Assembly (NCBI GenBank): GCA_016717855.1
Contig: JADKEV010000027.1
Coordinates: 1 to 64,000 of the forward strand
Direction: 5' to 3'
Length of the DNA stretch: 64,000 nucleotides
From: Betaproteobacteria bacterium
GTDB taxonomy: Bacteria > Pseudomonadota > Gammaproteobacteria > Burkholderiales > Casimicrobiaceae
Part shown: in pieces, positions 8,400-15,487 of the stretch
Position numbering within the stretch: the first letter of the stretch is position 1
Layout of the letters: each line of letters starts with the position of its first letter
The notes under the pieces: model-generated
Seen by the model: the letters and a program-made list of their open reading frames with translations, nothing else
Databases searched by the model: none
Told to the model about the DNA's origin: nothing
Program-made: the position numbers and the translations under genes

Positions 8400-9524
8400 G
8401 TGAGCCGCGCCAGCGCGGCCATGCCCGGCTCCGCGCAGCCAGTCCCGCGCGCCGGCTGGCGCTTGTGGCTGGGCATTGCCGCATTCGCCCTGGGGCAGTT
8501 CGCGCCGCTCGGGCAGGTCCTGGGGCAAGCTTCGCCAGGCGCCCCCTCCTCCAACGCAACGAACCAGGTCACGCCGCGCACGCTGTCGCGGCTGCTGCTG
8601 GTGGCCGCCGCGCATGCGGGCAACCGCGTCGTTGCCGTCGGCGAGCACGGATACGTGGTCTATTCCGACGATCAGGGCCAGACGTGGCGGCGCGGTCCGA
8701 CGCCGCGCCGCGCGATGCTCACCGCGCTCATGTTCGTCGACGACAAGTTCGGCTGGGCCGTCGGTCATGACGGCCAGATCCTCGCCAGCCAGGACGGCGG
8801 CGCGAGCTGGCTGGAGCAACGCTACAAGCCCGAGGACAAGCAACCGCTCTTTGCCGTCCATTTCAACGACCGCGAGCGGGGTTTCGCGGTGGGCGCCTAC
8901 GGCCTGTTCCTGAACACCACGGACGGCGGCAAGACCTGGACGCCGGCCACCATTACAGAGGAAGACAAGCACTTCTACGCGGTTGCCGGCGATGGCGCCG
9001 GGCGGCTCGCGATCGCCGCCGAGGCCGGCACGCTGCTGACATCCTCCGACCAGGGCCGCACGTGGGAGCCGGCCACGTCACCGTACAAGGGCTCGTTCTT
9101 CGGCCTGCTCACGACGGCGGACGGTGGCCTGCTGGCGTACGGCCTGCGCGGCAACATCTTCAAGTCCGGCGACTTCGGCAAGACCTGGACGCCGCCGGCC
9201 GTGACCGAGGGCACCGCGACCCTGCAGGGGGGCGCGCGCCTGCCCAGCGGCGAAATCGTGCTGGCCGGCAGCGCCGGCGCGGTGTTGAGCAGCCGCGACA
9301 ATGGCGCGAGCTTCCAGCGCGTCGCCGGATTGCGCGCGATGACGTATTCGGCGGTGCTGCCCACCGCCGCCGGCGCGCTGCTGTTCGGAGAGGCTGGCGT
9401 CGTCCCGTATGTGCCGGCGGCCGGTGCCGGGTCGGTGTCGCCATCAACGGCCGCCGCCGCTGCTGCACCGGGTGCGGCCGCGCCTGCGAACGCACCCACC
9501 GGCGCACCGGCCAGCAAGCCATGA
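8400..9524 (+). CDS. YCF48-like beta-propeller protein of the RND envelope operon
   Basis: 374 residues from a GTG start (ATG at 8421 is an alternative). A signal or anchor segment GWRLWLGIAAFALGQFAPLG is followed by repeated BNR/Asp-box motifs: SDDQGQTWRRG, SQDGGASWLEQ, TTDGGKTWTP, SSDQGRTWEP, SGDFGKTWTP and SRDNGASFQR. This marks a YCF48/Hcf136-type propeller. The tail is Ala/Pro-rich and disordered. The stop overlaps the ATG of the RND gene (ATGA), indicating translational coupling. In this operon type it probably acts as a periplasmic scaffold or adaptor between the RND permease and the DUF1302 barrel (inference). Confidence 0.85.
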   Translation: MSRASAAMPGSAQPVPRAGWRLWLGIAAFALGQFAPLGQVLGQASPGAPSSNATNQVTPRTLSRLLLVAAAHAGNRVVAVGEHGYVVYSDDQGQTWRRGPTPRRAMLTALMFVDDKFGWAVGHDGQILASQDGGASWLEQRYKPEDKQPLFAVHFNDRERGFAVGAYGLFLNTTDGGKTWTPATITEEDKHFYAVAGDGAGRLAIAAEAGTLLTSSDQGRTWEPATSPYKGSFFGLLTTADGGLLAYGLRGNIFKSGDFGKTWTPPAVTEGTATLQGGARLPSGEIVLAGSAGAVLSSRDNGASFQRVAGLRAMTYSAVLPTAAGALLFGEAGVVPYVPAAGAGSVSPSTAAAAAAPGAAAPANAPTGAPASKP

Positions 9525-11893
9525 GCGTGCAGAGCCTGGTCGGGGGCCTTTCCGCCCTGTTGTTCGGGAACCGCCGGGTCATGCTGGCCGTGTTCGCCGC
9601 GATCACCGTTGCCCTCGCGCTGAGCGCGACGCAACTGCGTGTCGACGCGGGATTCAAGAAGATGATCCCGCTCACCCATCCGTACATGAAGACGTTCGTC
9701 GACTACGAGAGCACGTTCGGCGGCGCCAACCGGGTGGTGGTCGCGCTGCTGCACAAGAACGGCACCATCTTCGATGCCGCGTACATGAAGAAGCTCAAGG
9801 CCGCGACCGACGACGTGTTCTTCGTGCCGGGCGTCGACCGCGCCACCGTGCAATCGCTGTTCACCCCGAACACGCGCTTCATCGAAGTGGTCGAGGAAGG
9901 CTTCGCCGGCGGCAACGTGATCCCGGCGACGTTCCAGGGCAGCGCCGAAGATCTCGCCACCGTCGCGGTCAACGTGCAGAAGGCCGGCCTCGTCGGCCGC
10001 CTGGTCAGCAACGATCTGAAGGGCGCGCTGATCCGCGCCGACCTGCTCGACGTCGATCCGCAGACCGGCAAGCGGCTGGCCTACGCATCGGTGGCGCAAA
10101 AGCTCGAAGACCTCCGCGCCAAGTACCAGAGCGCCGACACCGATGTCGCGATCATCGGCTTCGCCAAGGCGGTGGGCGACATCACCGACGGCGCGCGCGG
10201 GGTGCTGCTGTTCTTCCTGATCGCTTTCGTGATCACCGCCGTGCTGCTGCGCTGGTACTCGCATTCCACGGTGCTGACCGCGGTCGCGCTGGTCTGCGCG
10301 ATGCTGCCCGTGCTCTGGCTGCTGGGCGCCCTGCCGCTGGTCGGCTTCGGCATCGATCCGCTGTCGGTGCTGGTGCCGTTCCTGATCTTTTCCATCGGCT
10401 GCTCGCACGCGGTACAGATGACCAACACATGGCGGCTCGAAGTGCAGGCGGGGGCGGGTGCGCTCGACGCCGCCCGGAACGCGTTCGCCAAGCTGTTCGT
10501 GCCGGGCGCGCTGGCGCTGCTCACCAATGCGCTGGGCTTCCTGGCCATCATGTTCATCAAGATCGACATCGTCCGCGAGCTGGGGCTGACGGCGACGCTG
10601 GGCGTGACGCTGATGATCATCACCAACAAGATGGTGCTGCCGATCCTGCTGTCGTACCTGCCCACCGCGAAGATCGCCGCCGCGGCCACCGGCGAGGCGG
10701 CGGCCGGCGTCGAGGGCCGGCACAAGATCTGGCATGCGCTGTCGCACTGTGCCGACCGGCGCGTCGGTATCTGGATCATCCTGGCCAGCGTCGCGCTGGC
10801 CGGTTTCGGCGCCTGGAAGGCGCGGGACCTCACGGTCGGCGACCTGGGCCAGGGTGTGCCCGAGCTGCGCGACGACTCCCGCTACAACCGCGACAGCGCC
10901 GCGATCACCCGCAACTTCGCCATCGGCGTCGACGTGCTCGCAATCGTCGCGCAAAGCCGCGACGTCCAGGGCGCGTGCACGAATTTCGACATCGTCGATG
11001 CGATCGACGAGTTCGAGTGGGCGATGAAGAACGTCGAGGGCGTGCATTCGACCATCTCCCTCCCCGGCCTGGCCAAGGTCGTCAACGCCGGCTGGAACGA
11101 GGGCGTGGTGAAGTGGCGCGTCCTCGCGCGCGCGCCCGAGGTGCTGGCGCAATCGGTGACGCCGATCGACACCAGCACCGGGCTGCTCAATTCCGATTGC
11201 TCGGCGATGCAGATCCTGCTGTTCATGAGCGACCATCAGGGAGCGACGCTGGCGCGAGTGGTGCAGGCGGTGAAGGACTACAACGCCGAATTCGCCAGGC
11301 GGCCGGTCGCCAAACAGCTCGAGTTCAAGCTGGCCAGCGGCAACGCGGGCGTGATGGCGGCGACCAACGAAGCGGTCGCCGCCGCGAAGATCGAGGAGCT
11401 CGTGGCGCTGTTCTCCGCGCTGGTGCTGATGTGCCTGCTGACCTTCCGCTCGCTGGCGGCGACGCTGTGCATCATCCTGCCGCTGGCGCTGGTGTCGCTG
11501 CTCAACAACGCGCTGATGGCCATGCTGGGGATCGGCATCAAGGTCTCCACGCTGCCGGTGATCGCGCTGGGCGTCGGCGTCGGCGTCGACTACGGCATCT
11601 ACCTGTACGACCGGATCGAGGTCCACCTGCACGGGGGCCAGTCGTTGCGCGATGCCTACTACCGCGCGCTGGTCGAGCGCGGCGCCGCCGCCGCGTTCAC
11701 TGCCGTCACCATGTCGATCGGCGTTGGCAGCTGGGTGTTCTCCGCCCTCAAGTTCCAGGCCGACATGGGCCTGCTGCTGTCGTTCATGTTTTTCGTGAAC
11801 ATGCTGGGCGCGGTGTTCCTGCTGCCCGCGCTGCTGGCGTTCTTCATGCGCAAGGGTAAGGTCGCGGGGACAGTTCCCGCTGCTGCCGGCTGA
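9521..11893 (+). CDS. RND/MMPL-family membrane transporter
   Basis: 790 residues with two RND repeats. An N-terminal TM (RRVMLAVFAAITVALALS) is followed by a large periplasmic loop, then a TM cluster around 230-390 with the sterol-sensing-like segment PLSVLVPFLIFSIGCSHAVQM. A second TM, a second loop, and a C-terminal TM cluster follow (LVALFSALVLMCLLTF, LPVIALGVGVGVDYGIYLYDR, FTAVTMSIGVGSWVFSALKFQADMG). It lies closer to the HAE2/MMPL lipid-exporter branch than to drug-efflux AcrB. It overlaps the YCF48 gene by four bases. With DUF1302 and DUF1329 it should form an envelope-spanning pathway for a hydrophobic substrate; direction of transport is unknown. Confidence 0.88.
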   Translation: MSVQSLVGGLSALLFGNRRVMLAVFAAITVALALSATQLRVDAGFKKMIPLTHPYMKTFVDYESTFGGANRVVVALLHKNGTIFDAAYMKKLKAATDDVFFVPGVDRATVQSLFTPNTRFIEVVEEGFAGGNVIPATFQGSAEDLATVAVNVQKAGLVGRLVSNDLKGALIRADLLDVDPQTGKRLAYASVAQKLEDLRAKYQSADTDVAIIGFAKAVGDITDGARGVLLFFLIAFVITAVLLRWYSHSTVLTAVALVCAMLPVLWLLGALPLVGFGIDPLSVLVPFLIFSIGCSHAVQMTNTWRLEVQAGAGALDAARNAFAKLFVPGALALLTNALGFLAIMFIKIDIVRELGLTATLGVTLMIITNKMVLPILLSYLPTAKIAAAATGEAAAGVEGRHKIWHALSHCADRRVGIWIILASVALAGFGAWKARDLTVGDLGQGVPELRDDSRYNRDSAAITRNFAIGVDVLAIVAQSRDVQGACTNFDIVDAIDEFEWAMKNVEGVHSTISLPGLAKVVNAGWNEGVVKWRVLARAPEVLAQSVTPIDTSTGLLNSDCSAMQILLFMSDHQGATLARVVQAVKDYNAEFARRPVAKQLEFKLASGNAGVMAATNEAVAAAKIEELVALFSALVLMCLLTFRSLAATLCIILPLALVSLLNNALMAMLGIGIKVSTLPVIALGVGVGVDYGIYLYDRIEVHLHGGQSLRDAYYRALVERGAAAAFTAVTMSIGVGSWVFSALKFQADMGLLLSFMFFVNMLGAVFLLPALLAFFMRKGKVAGTVPAAAG

Positions 11894-11911
11894 TGCCACG
11901 TGGCTGATTCC

Positions 11912-12055
11912 GTAGGATGGGTGGAGCGAAGCGATACCCATCGGGCGTTTCGAAGCGCGGCGGGCGGGTGTCGCCCCATACCGGTTTCGTGGCTTTCGAC
12001 GCACGGCAACACTTGTCGGAACGCGATGGGTATCGCTACGCTCCACCCATCCTGC
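11912..12055. repeat. Dispersed inverted-repeat element, copy 1
   Basis: A left arm at 11912-11943 beginning GTAGGATGGGTGGAGC is mirrored at 12024-12055 (ending GCTCCACCCATCCTGC) with two mismatches over 32 bases. The roughly 80-base centre is unrelated to that of the second copy at 18809-18945. It lies just after the RND gene and abuts the phosphatase remnant. Such arms are a common REP/MITE-like repeat in Proteobacteria and often generate false peptide calls containing VERSDTH. Confidence 0.8.
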
Positions 12056-12289
12056 GGCCCCACGCCACCGCTGCCCCAGCGCCGGATTGACGGCCAGCCC
12101 GTTTCTGCACGGCGACGGCCATTGATCCCAGGCAATCCGGCCGAGCACTTCGTGACTGCCCGGCGGCAGCGGCCGGATGACGGCCGCTTCGCCTTCGCTC
12201 AGGTATGGCAGGTCGGGATGCAGCGCGCGAAACGGATTGCCGTGACTGGAGATCACGTCGTTGGTCCCGGGCTTCGGCGGTGGTGGCGG
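12056..12289 (-). pseudogene. C-terminal remnant of a histidine phosphatase-family protein
   Basis: The minus frame reads PKPGTNDVISSHGNPFRA then LPYLSEGEAAVIRPL and GRIAWDQW. This matches the last third of bacterial histidine phosphatases (second catalytic His in SHGN, conserved EGEAAV). No N-terminal RHG motif or recognisable upstream region exists before the TraX-like gene, and the 3' end runs straight into the inverted-repeat element, so the gene is truncated on both sides. Family assignment rests on the motif alone. The rest of the 11894-12345 interval contains the repeat and a ribosome site for the next gene. Confidence 0.4.
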
Positions 12290-12345
12290 TTGTGCAGCAC
12301 GCCGGCGCCGCGTGCAGGCGGCATTGCCCTTTGGAGGCCCGCCGG

Positions 12346-13050
12346 ATGAATGCGTTCCATGTCAAGATCCTCGCGATCGCCTCGATGGTGGCCAGCCACA
12401 CGGGGATCTTCCTGCTGCCCCAGTATCCGATCCTGATCCTCCTCGGCAACGTCGCCTTTCCGCTGTTCGCCTGGCTGATCGCCAACGGCGCCCGCCACAG
12501 CAGGGACCTGCGCCACTACGTGCTGCGGCTGTTCGCCTTCGCGTGCATTTCGCAAGGGCCGTTCTGGCTGGCCAACACGCTGATCGGCTCGACGCCGCTG
12601 TACCTGAACGTCTTTTTCACGCTCACTCTCGGGTTGCTGGCCATCATGGCGATCCGCGGGACGCCCAATCGGTTCCTGCATGTTTTGGCGGTCGCCGGGT
12701 GCGCAGTCGCGGCCCAGGCTGCCAATGCCGACTACGGCGCCGCCGGCGTCTTCTCCATCGTGGCCTCGTACCTGCTGTTCGACCGGATCGTTCATCTGGC
12801 GCTGGCGCTGGCGATCATCCTGGTCGCGCTCCCGCTGGCGCTGCCGTATGCCCAGCGCTACGCGCCGGGCGCGAACCTCTACTTCGACCACTCCGTCGAT
12901 CCCTTCGCGCTCGCCGCGGCGCTGGGCGCCATCGCGCTGTACAACGGGAACGAGGGACCGAAGCTCAAGTACCTTTTCTATGCCTTCTATCCGGTACACT
13001 ATCTTGCGATTTACCTGATCCGGATTGCGTTCCCGGAACTCTTTCGATAG
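12346..13050 (+). CDS. TraX-family integral membrane protein
   Basis: 234 residues, almost entirely hydrophobic, with about seven to eight membrane spans. The N-terminal ILAIASMVASHTGIFL and the segment GNVAFPLFAWLIANGARHSRD match TraX/acyltransferase-3-like proteins (conserved Asp/His pattern and FPLFAW), as does the C-terminal YLFYAFYPVHYLAIYLI. F-plasmid TraX acetylates pilin, but chromosomal homologues are common and of unknown substrate. No conjugation gene is nearby, so a transfer role is not supported. The ATG at 12346 follows TTGGAGG nine bases upstream. Confidence 0.75.
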   Translation: MNAFHVKILAIASMVASHTGIFLLPQYPILILLGNVAFPLFAWLIANGARHSRDLRHYVLRLFAFACISQGPFWLANTLIGSTPLYLNVFFTLTLGLLAIMAIRGTPNRFLHVLAVAGCAVAAQAANADYGAAGVFSIVASYLLFDRIVHLALALAIILVALPLALPYAQRYAPGANLYFDHSVDPFALAAALGAIALYNGNEGPKLKYLFYAFYPVHYLAIYLIRIAFPELFR

Positions 13051-13076
13051 GCCATCGGCAGCCCTGGGAGGCGGCC

Positions 13077-14483
13077 ATGCCGAGCAACGGACAAAGCACA
13101 TTTAACGCCATGACGACATCCAGCACGCCCAACACCCAACCGCCCGCCCCCGACTGCGACGTGCTCGTCGTCGGTGGCGGCCCCGCCGGTTCCACGATCT
13201 CCGCGCTCCTCGCGGAAAAAGGCTGGAAGGTCACGCTGCTGGAGAAGGAACACCATCCCCGCTTTCACATCGGCGAGTCGTTGCTGCCGCTCAACCTTCC
13301 CATCCTGCAACGCCTGGGTGTGCTCGATCAGGTCGCGGCGATCGGCATGAAAAAGCCCGGCGCCGACTTCAGCTCGAACCTGGAAGTCTCGGGCCACCAC
13401 CGTTTCGACTTTTCGTTCGCGCTGGACAAAAACCATCCCTACGCGTACGAAGTTCGCCGCTCGGAATTCGACAACCTGCTGCTGCGCAACAGCGCCGCCA
13501 AGGGCACGCAGGTGCTGGAAGGAGTCCGGGTCACGGGTGTCGAGTTTCCCCAGGACGCGCACCCGGTCGCGCACGCGGTCGACGAGCAGGGCAATACGCG
13601 GAGCTGGACCTGCCGCTACTTCATCGACGCCTCCGGTCGCGACACGCTGCTGGCCAGGCACTTCAACCTCAAGCAGAAGAACCGGCACCACGCCAGCGCG
13701 GCGATCTTCGGGCACTTCCTGAACGTCGAGCGGCGCGAAGGCGAGTACGCCGGCAACATCAGCGTCTACTGGTTCGAGCACGGCTGGTTCTGGATGATCC
13801 CGCTCAAGGACGGCAGCATGAGCGTCGGCGCCGTCTGCCGTCCCGAATACCTGAAGCTGCGCCGGAACAGTCCCGCCGAATACCTGCTGCAGACCATCGC
13901 CATCGGCCACCCCGAGATGCAGCACCGGATGCGCAATGCGCAACTGGTCAACAGCGAGGCGCGCGCCACCGGCAACTACTCGTACACCTCCAGCCGGATG
14001 CGCGGCGACCGCCACATCATGGTCGGCGACGCCTACGCGTTCGTCGATCCGGTGTTTTCCAGCGGCGTGATGATGGGGATGAGCAGCGGCGTGTTCGGCG
14101 CCGATGCGGTCGACGCGTGGCTGCGCGGCGCGCCGGACACCGAAGCGAAGTTCGCGCACTTCGAGAAAATGGCCGATCGCGGCGTCAAGACCTTCTCCTG
14201 GTTCATCTGGCGCTTCAACTCCCCCGGCATGCGCAGCCTGATGCTGCATCCGGGCAACCCGTTCCGCGTCCAGGAGGCGGTCATCTCGATGCTCGCCGGC
14301 GACGTCTTCCGCGACATCGGCGCCCGCTCCCGCTTCTGGCTGTTCAAGTTCTTCTATTACATGTTCAGCCTGCAGCACCTCAAGTCCTCGTACGTGCTGT
14401 GGCGCAAGCGCGTCCGGAACACGCGGGTCGCCTTCACCGGCGGGACGCAGCCGGTGGATGCTGCGCAGGAGGGGCAGGCGTAG
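13077..14483 (+). CDS. Flavin-dependent halogenase-like / FAD oxidoreductase
   Basis: 468 residues. The FAD-binding GxGxxG is in DVLVVGGGPAGSTISALLAEKGW, followed by HHPRFHIGESLLPLN, the signature shared by tryptophan-halogenase-like and geranylgeranyl-reductase-like flavoproteins. Further on, GWFWMIPLKDGSMSVG gives the WxWxIP motif characteristic of flavin-dependent halogenases, and GDAYAFVDPVFSSGVMMGM is the second FAD motif. The C-terminal part ends with aromatic-rich membrane-proximal helices. It probably needs a separate flavin reductase. No polyketide, peptide or indole pathway gene is nearby, so the substrate cannot be named. GGGAGG precedes the ATG at 13077; a second ATG at 13110 is possible. 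Confidence 0.75.
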   Translation: MPSNGQSTFNAMTTSSTPNTQPPAPDCDVLVVGGGPAGSTISALLAEKGWKVTLLEKEHHPRFHIGESLLPLNLPILQRLGVLDQVAAIGMKKPGADFSSNLEVSGHHRFDFSFALDKNHPYAYEVRRSEFDNLLLRNSAAKGTQVLEGVRVTGVEFPQDAHPVAHAVDEQGNTRSWTCRYFIDASGRDTLLARHFNLKQKNRHHASAAIFGHFLNVERREGEYAGNISVYWFEHGWFWMIPLKDGSMSVGAVCRPEYLKLRRNSPAEYLLQTIAIGHPEMQHRMRNAQLVNSEARATGNYSYTSSRMRGDRHIMVGDAYAFVDPVFSSGVMMGMSSGVFGADAVDAWLRGAPDTEAKFAHFEKMADRGVKTFSWFIWRFNSPGMRSLMLHPGNPFRVQEAVISMLAGDVFRDIGARSRFWLFKFFYYMFSLQHLKSSYVLWRKRVRNTRVAFTGGTQPVDAAQEGQA

Positions 14484-14504
14484 GGGCGGCGGGCGACGAA
14501 CGCG

Positions 14505-15350
14505 CTAGGGAAGAACGCGCGTGACCCCAGGTGGGTTGCGCTGCCCCGGAATGACGATCCGCTTGACCTTGGGCGCCGGCGCCGGAACTTCCGGCTCCGG
14601 CTTGTATGTCGCATAGAACCGCTGCACCAGCTTCACGTACATCTGTGTCTCCGGATACGGCGGGATGGTCCGGGCGTAGCGCGCGACCGCGCCCTCGCCG
14701 GCGTTGTAGGCGGCGAGCACCAGGTCGAGATTGTCGGTGAACATTTCCAGCAGTGCGCGCAGGTGCCGGGTGCCGATCCGCAGATTGGTCGCCGGATCGA
14801 GCAGCTTCTGCACGGCGCTGCGCTTGCGGTCGCCGACGATGCCGTAGCGCGCGCCTGTGTCGGGGATGATCTGCATCAGGCCGAGCGCGCCCTTGGGCGA
14901 GACCGCATCCGGCCGGAACGCGGACTCGACCGCGATGACCGCCTTGACCAGCGCCGGATCGAGCCGGTACTGCTTCGCGTACTGCTGGATCAGCGGCTCG
15001 AAGCGCGCGGCGTTCGGGTGATTGCTCATTCGCTGGAACAGCGGCGTGCTCCGGAATTCCCCGCGGGTCCTGGCACCGAGCGCGGCCGCCACCTCGTTCG
15101 GGTCCGGCGGATCGACGCGGATGCCGCCCTTGAAAAACAGCTGGTAGCGGTCGTCGAGCTTCTCGGTCGCGATATGAGACCGGCCGTCTTCGTCGACGTA
15201 GCCCCAGATGTCGGCGAGCGCGGCGGGGCTGACGCAGCACGCGCCGGCAAGGACGATACGCGCGGCGACCATCCGCACCATCGTGCGCGCCCGCGCGCGT
15301 TGCGGCCATCGCGACTGGCCAGGCCGCGACTGGATCGGCGAGTCATGCAT
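14505..15350 (-). CDS. Secreted lytic transglycosylase with N-terminal DUF4124 segment
   Basis: 281 residues. A signal peptide (hydrophobic core RIVLAGACCVSPAALA) is followed by a DUF4124-like stretch (DIWGYVDEDGRSHIATEK), then the SLT domain: KAVIAVESAFRPDAVSPKGA with catalytic Glu in AVES, GLMQIIPDTG, DPATNLRIGTRHLR and LVLAAYNAGEGAV. The C-terminus is Pro/Lys-rich. It cleaves glycan strands of peptidoglycan in the periplasm. The ATG at 15350 was chosen because a purine-rich GAGGGG lies about 11 bases upstream; Met at 15281 is an alternative nearer the signal core. It lies downstream of the protease/hydrolase gene on the same strand. Confidence 0.88.
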   Translation of the reverse strand: MHDSPIQSRPGQSRWPQRARARTMVRMVAARIVLAGACCVSPAALADIWGYVDEDGRSHIATEKLDDRYQLFFKGGIRVDPPDPNEVAAALGARTRGEFRSTPLFQRMSNHPNAARFEPLIQQYAKQYRLDPALVKAVIAVESAFRPDAVSPKGALGLMQIIPDTGARYGIVGDRKRSAVQKLLDPATNLRIGTRHLRALLEMFTDNLDLVLAAYNAGEGAVARYARTIPPYPETQMYVKLVQRFYATYKPEPEVPAPAPKVKRIVIPGQRNPPGVTRVLP

Positions 15351-15487
15351 GTGGTTGACGTCCCCTCGCCCGCCGGATACCGGCATGGGTGAAAGGTCGG
15401 GAATTATGCTTGAGCGCGCCCGGATTTGTCAGTTGCCCACCGCACCAACCGTTTGCCGGGTGGCTGCAACCGCCGCGCCGCCAATCG

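Noticed and set aside
8975..12256. Long minus-strand open frame (1093 codons) antisense to the RND operon
   Set aside because: Repetitive Gln/His/Arg/Asp composition and full overlap with strongly conserved genes mark it as a GC-rich shadow. Only its first 50 or so codons (12100-12256) look coding, as the phosphatase remnant.
11900..12349. Open frame beginning with a VGWVERSDTH-type peptide
   Set aside because: This peptide is a translation of the inverted-repeat element, a well-known source of false gene calls.
12346..13050. Conjugation module around the TraX-like gene
   Set aside because: No relaxase, coupling protein or pilus gene is nearby; chromosomal TraX-like proteins are common.
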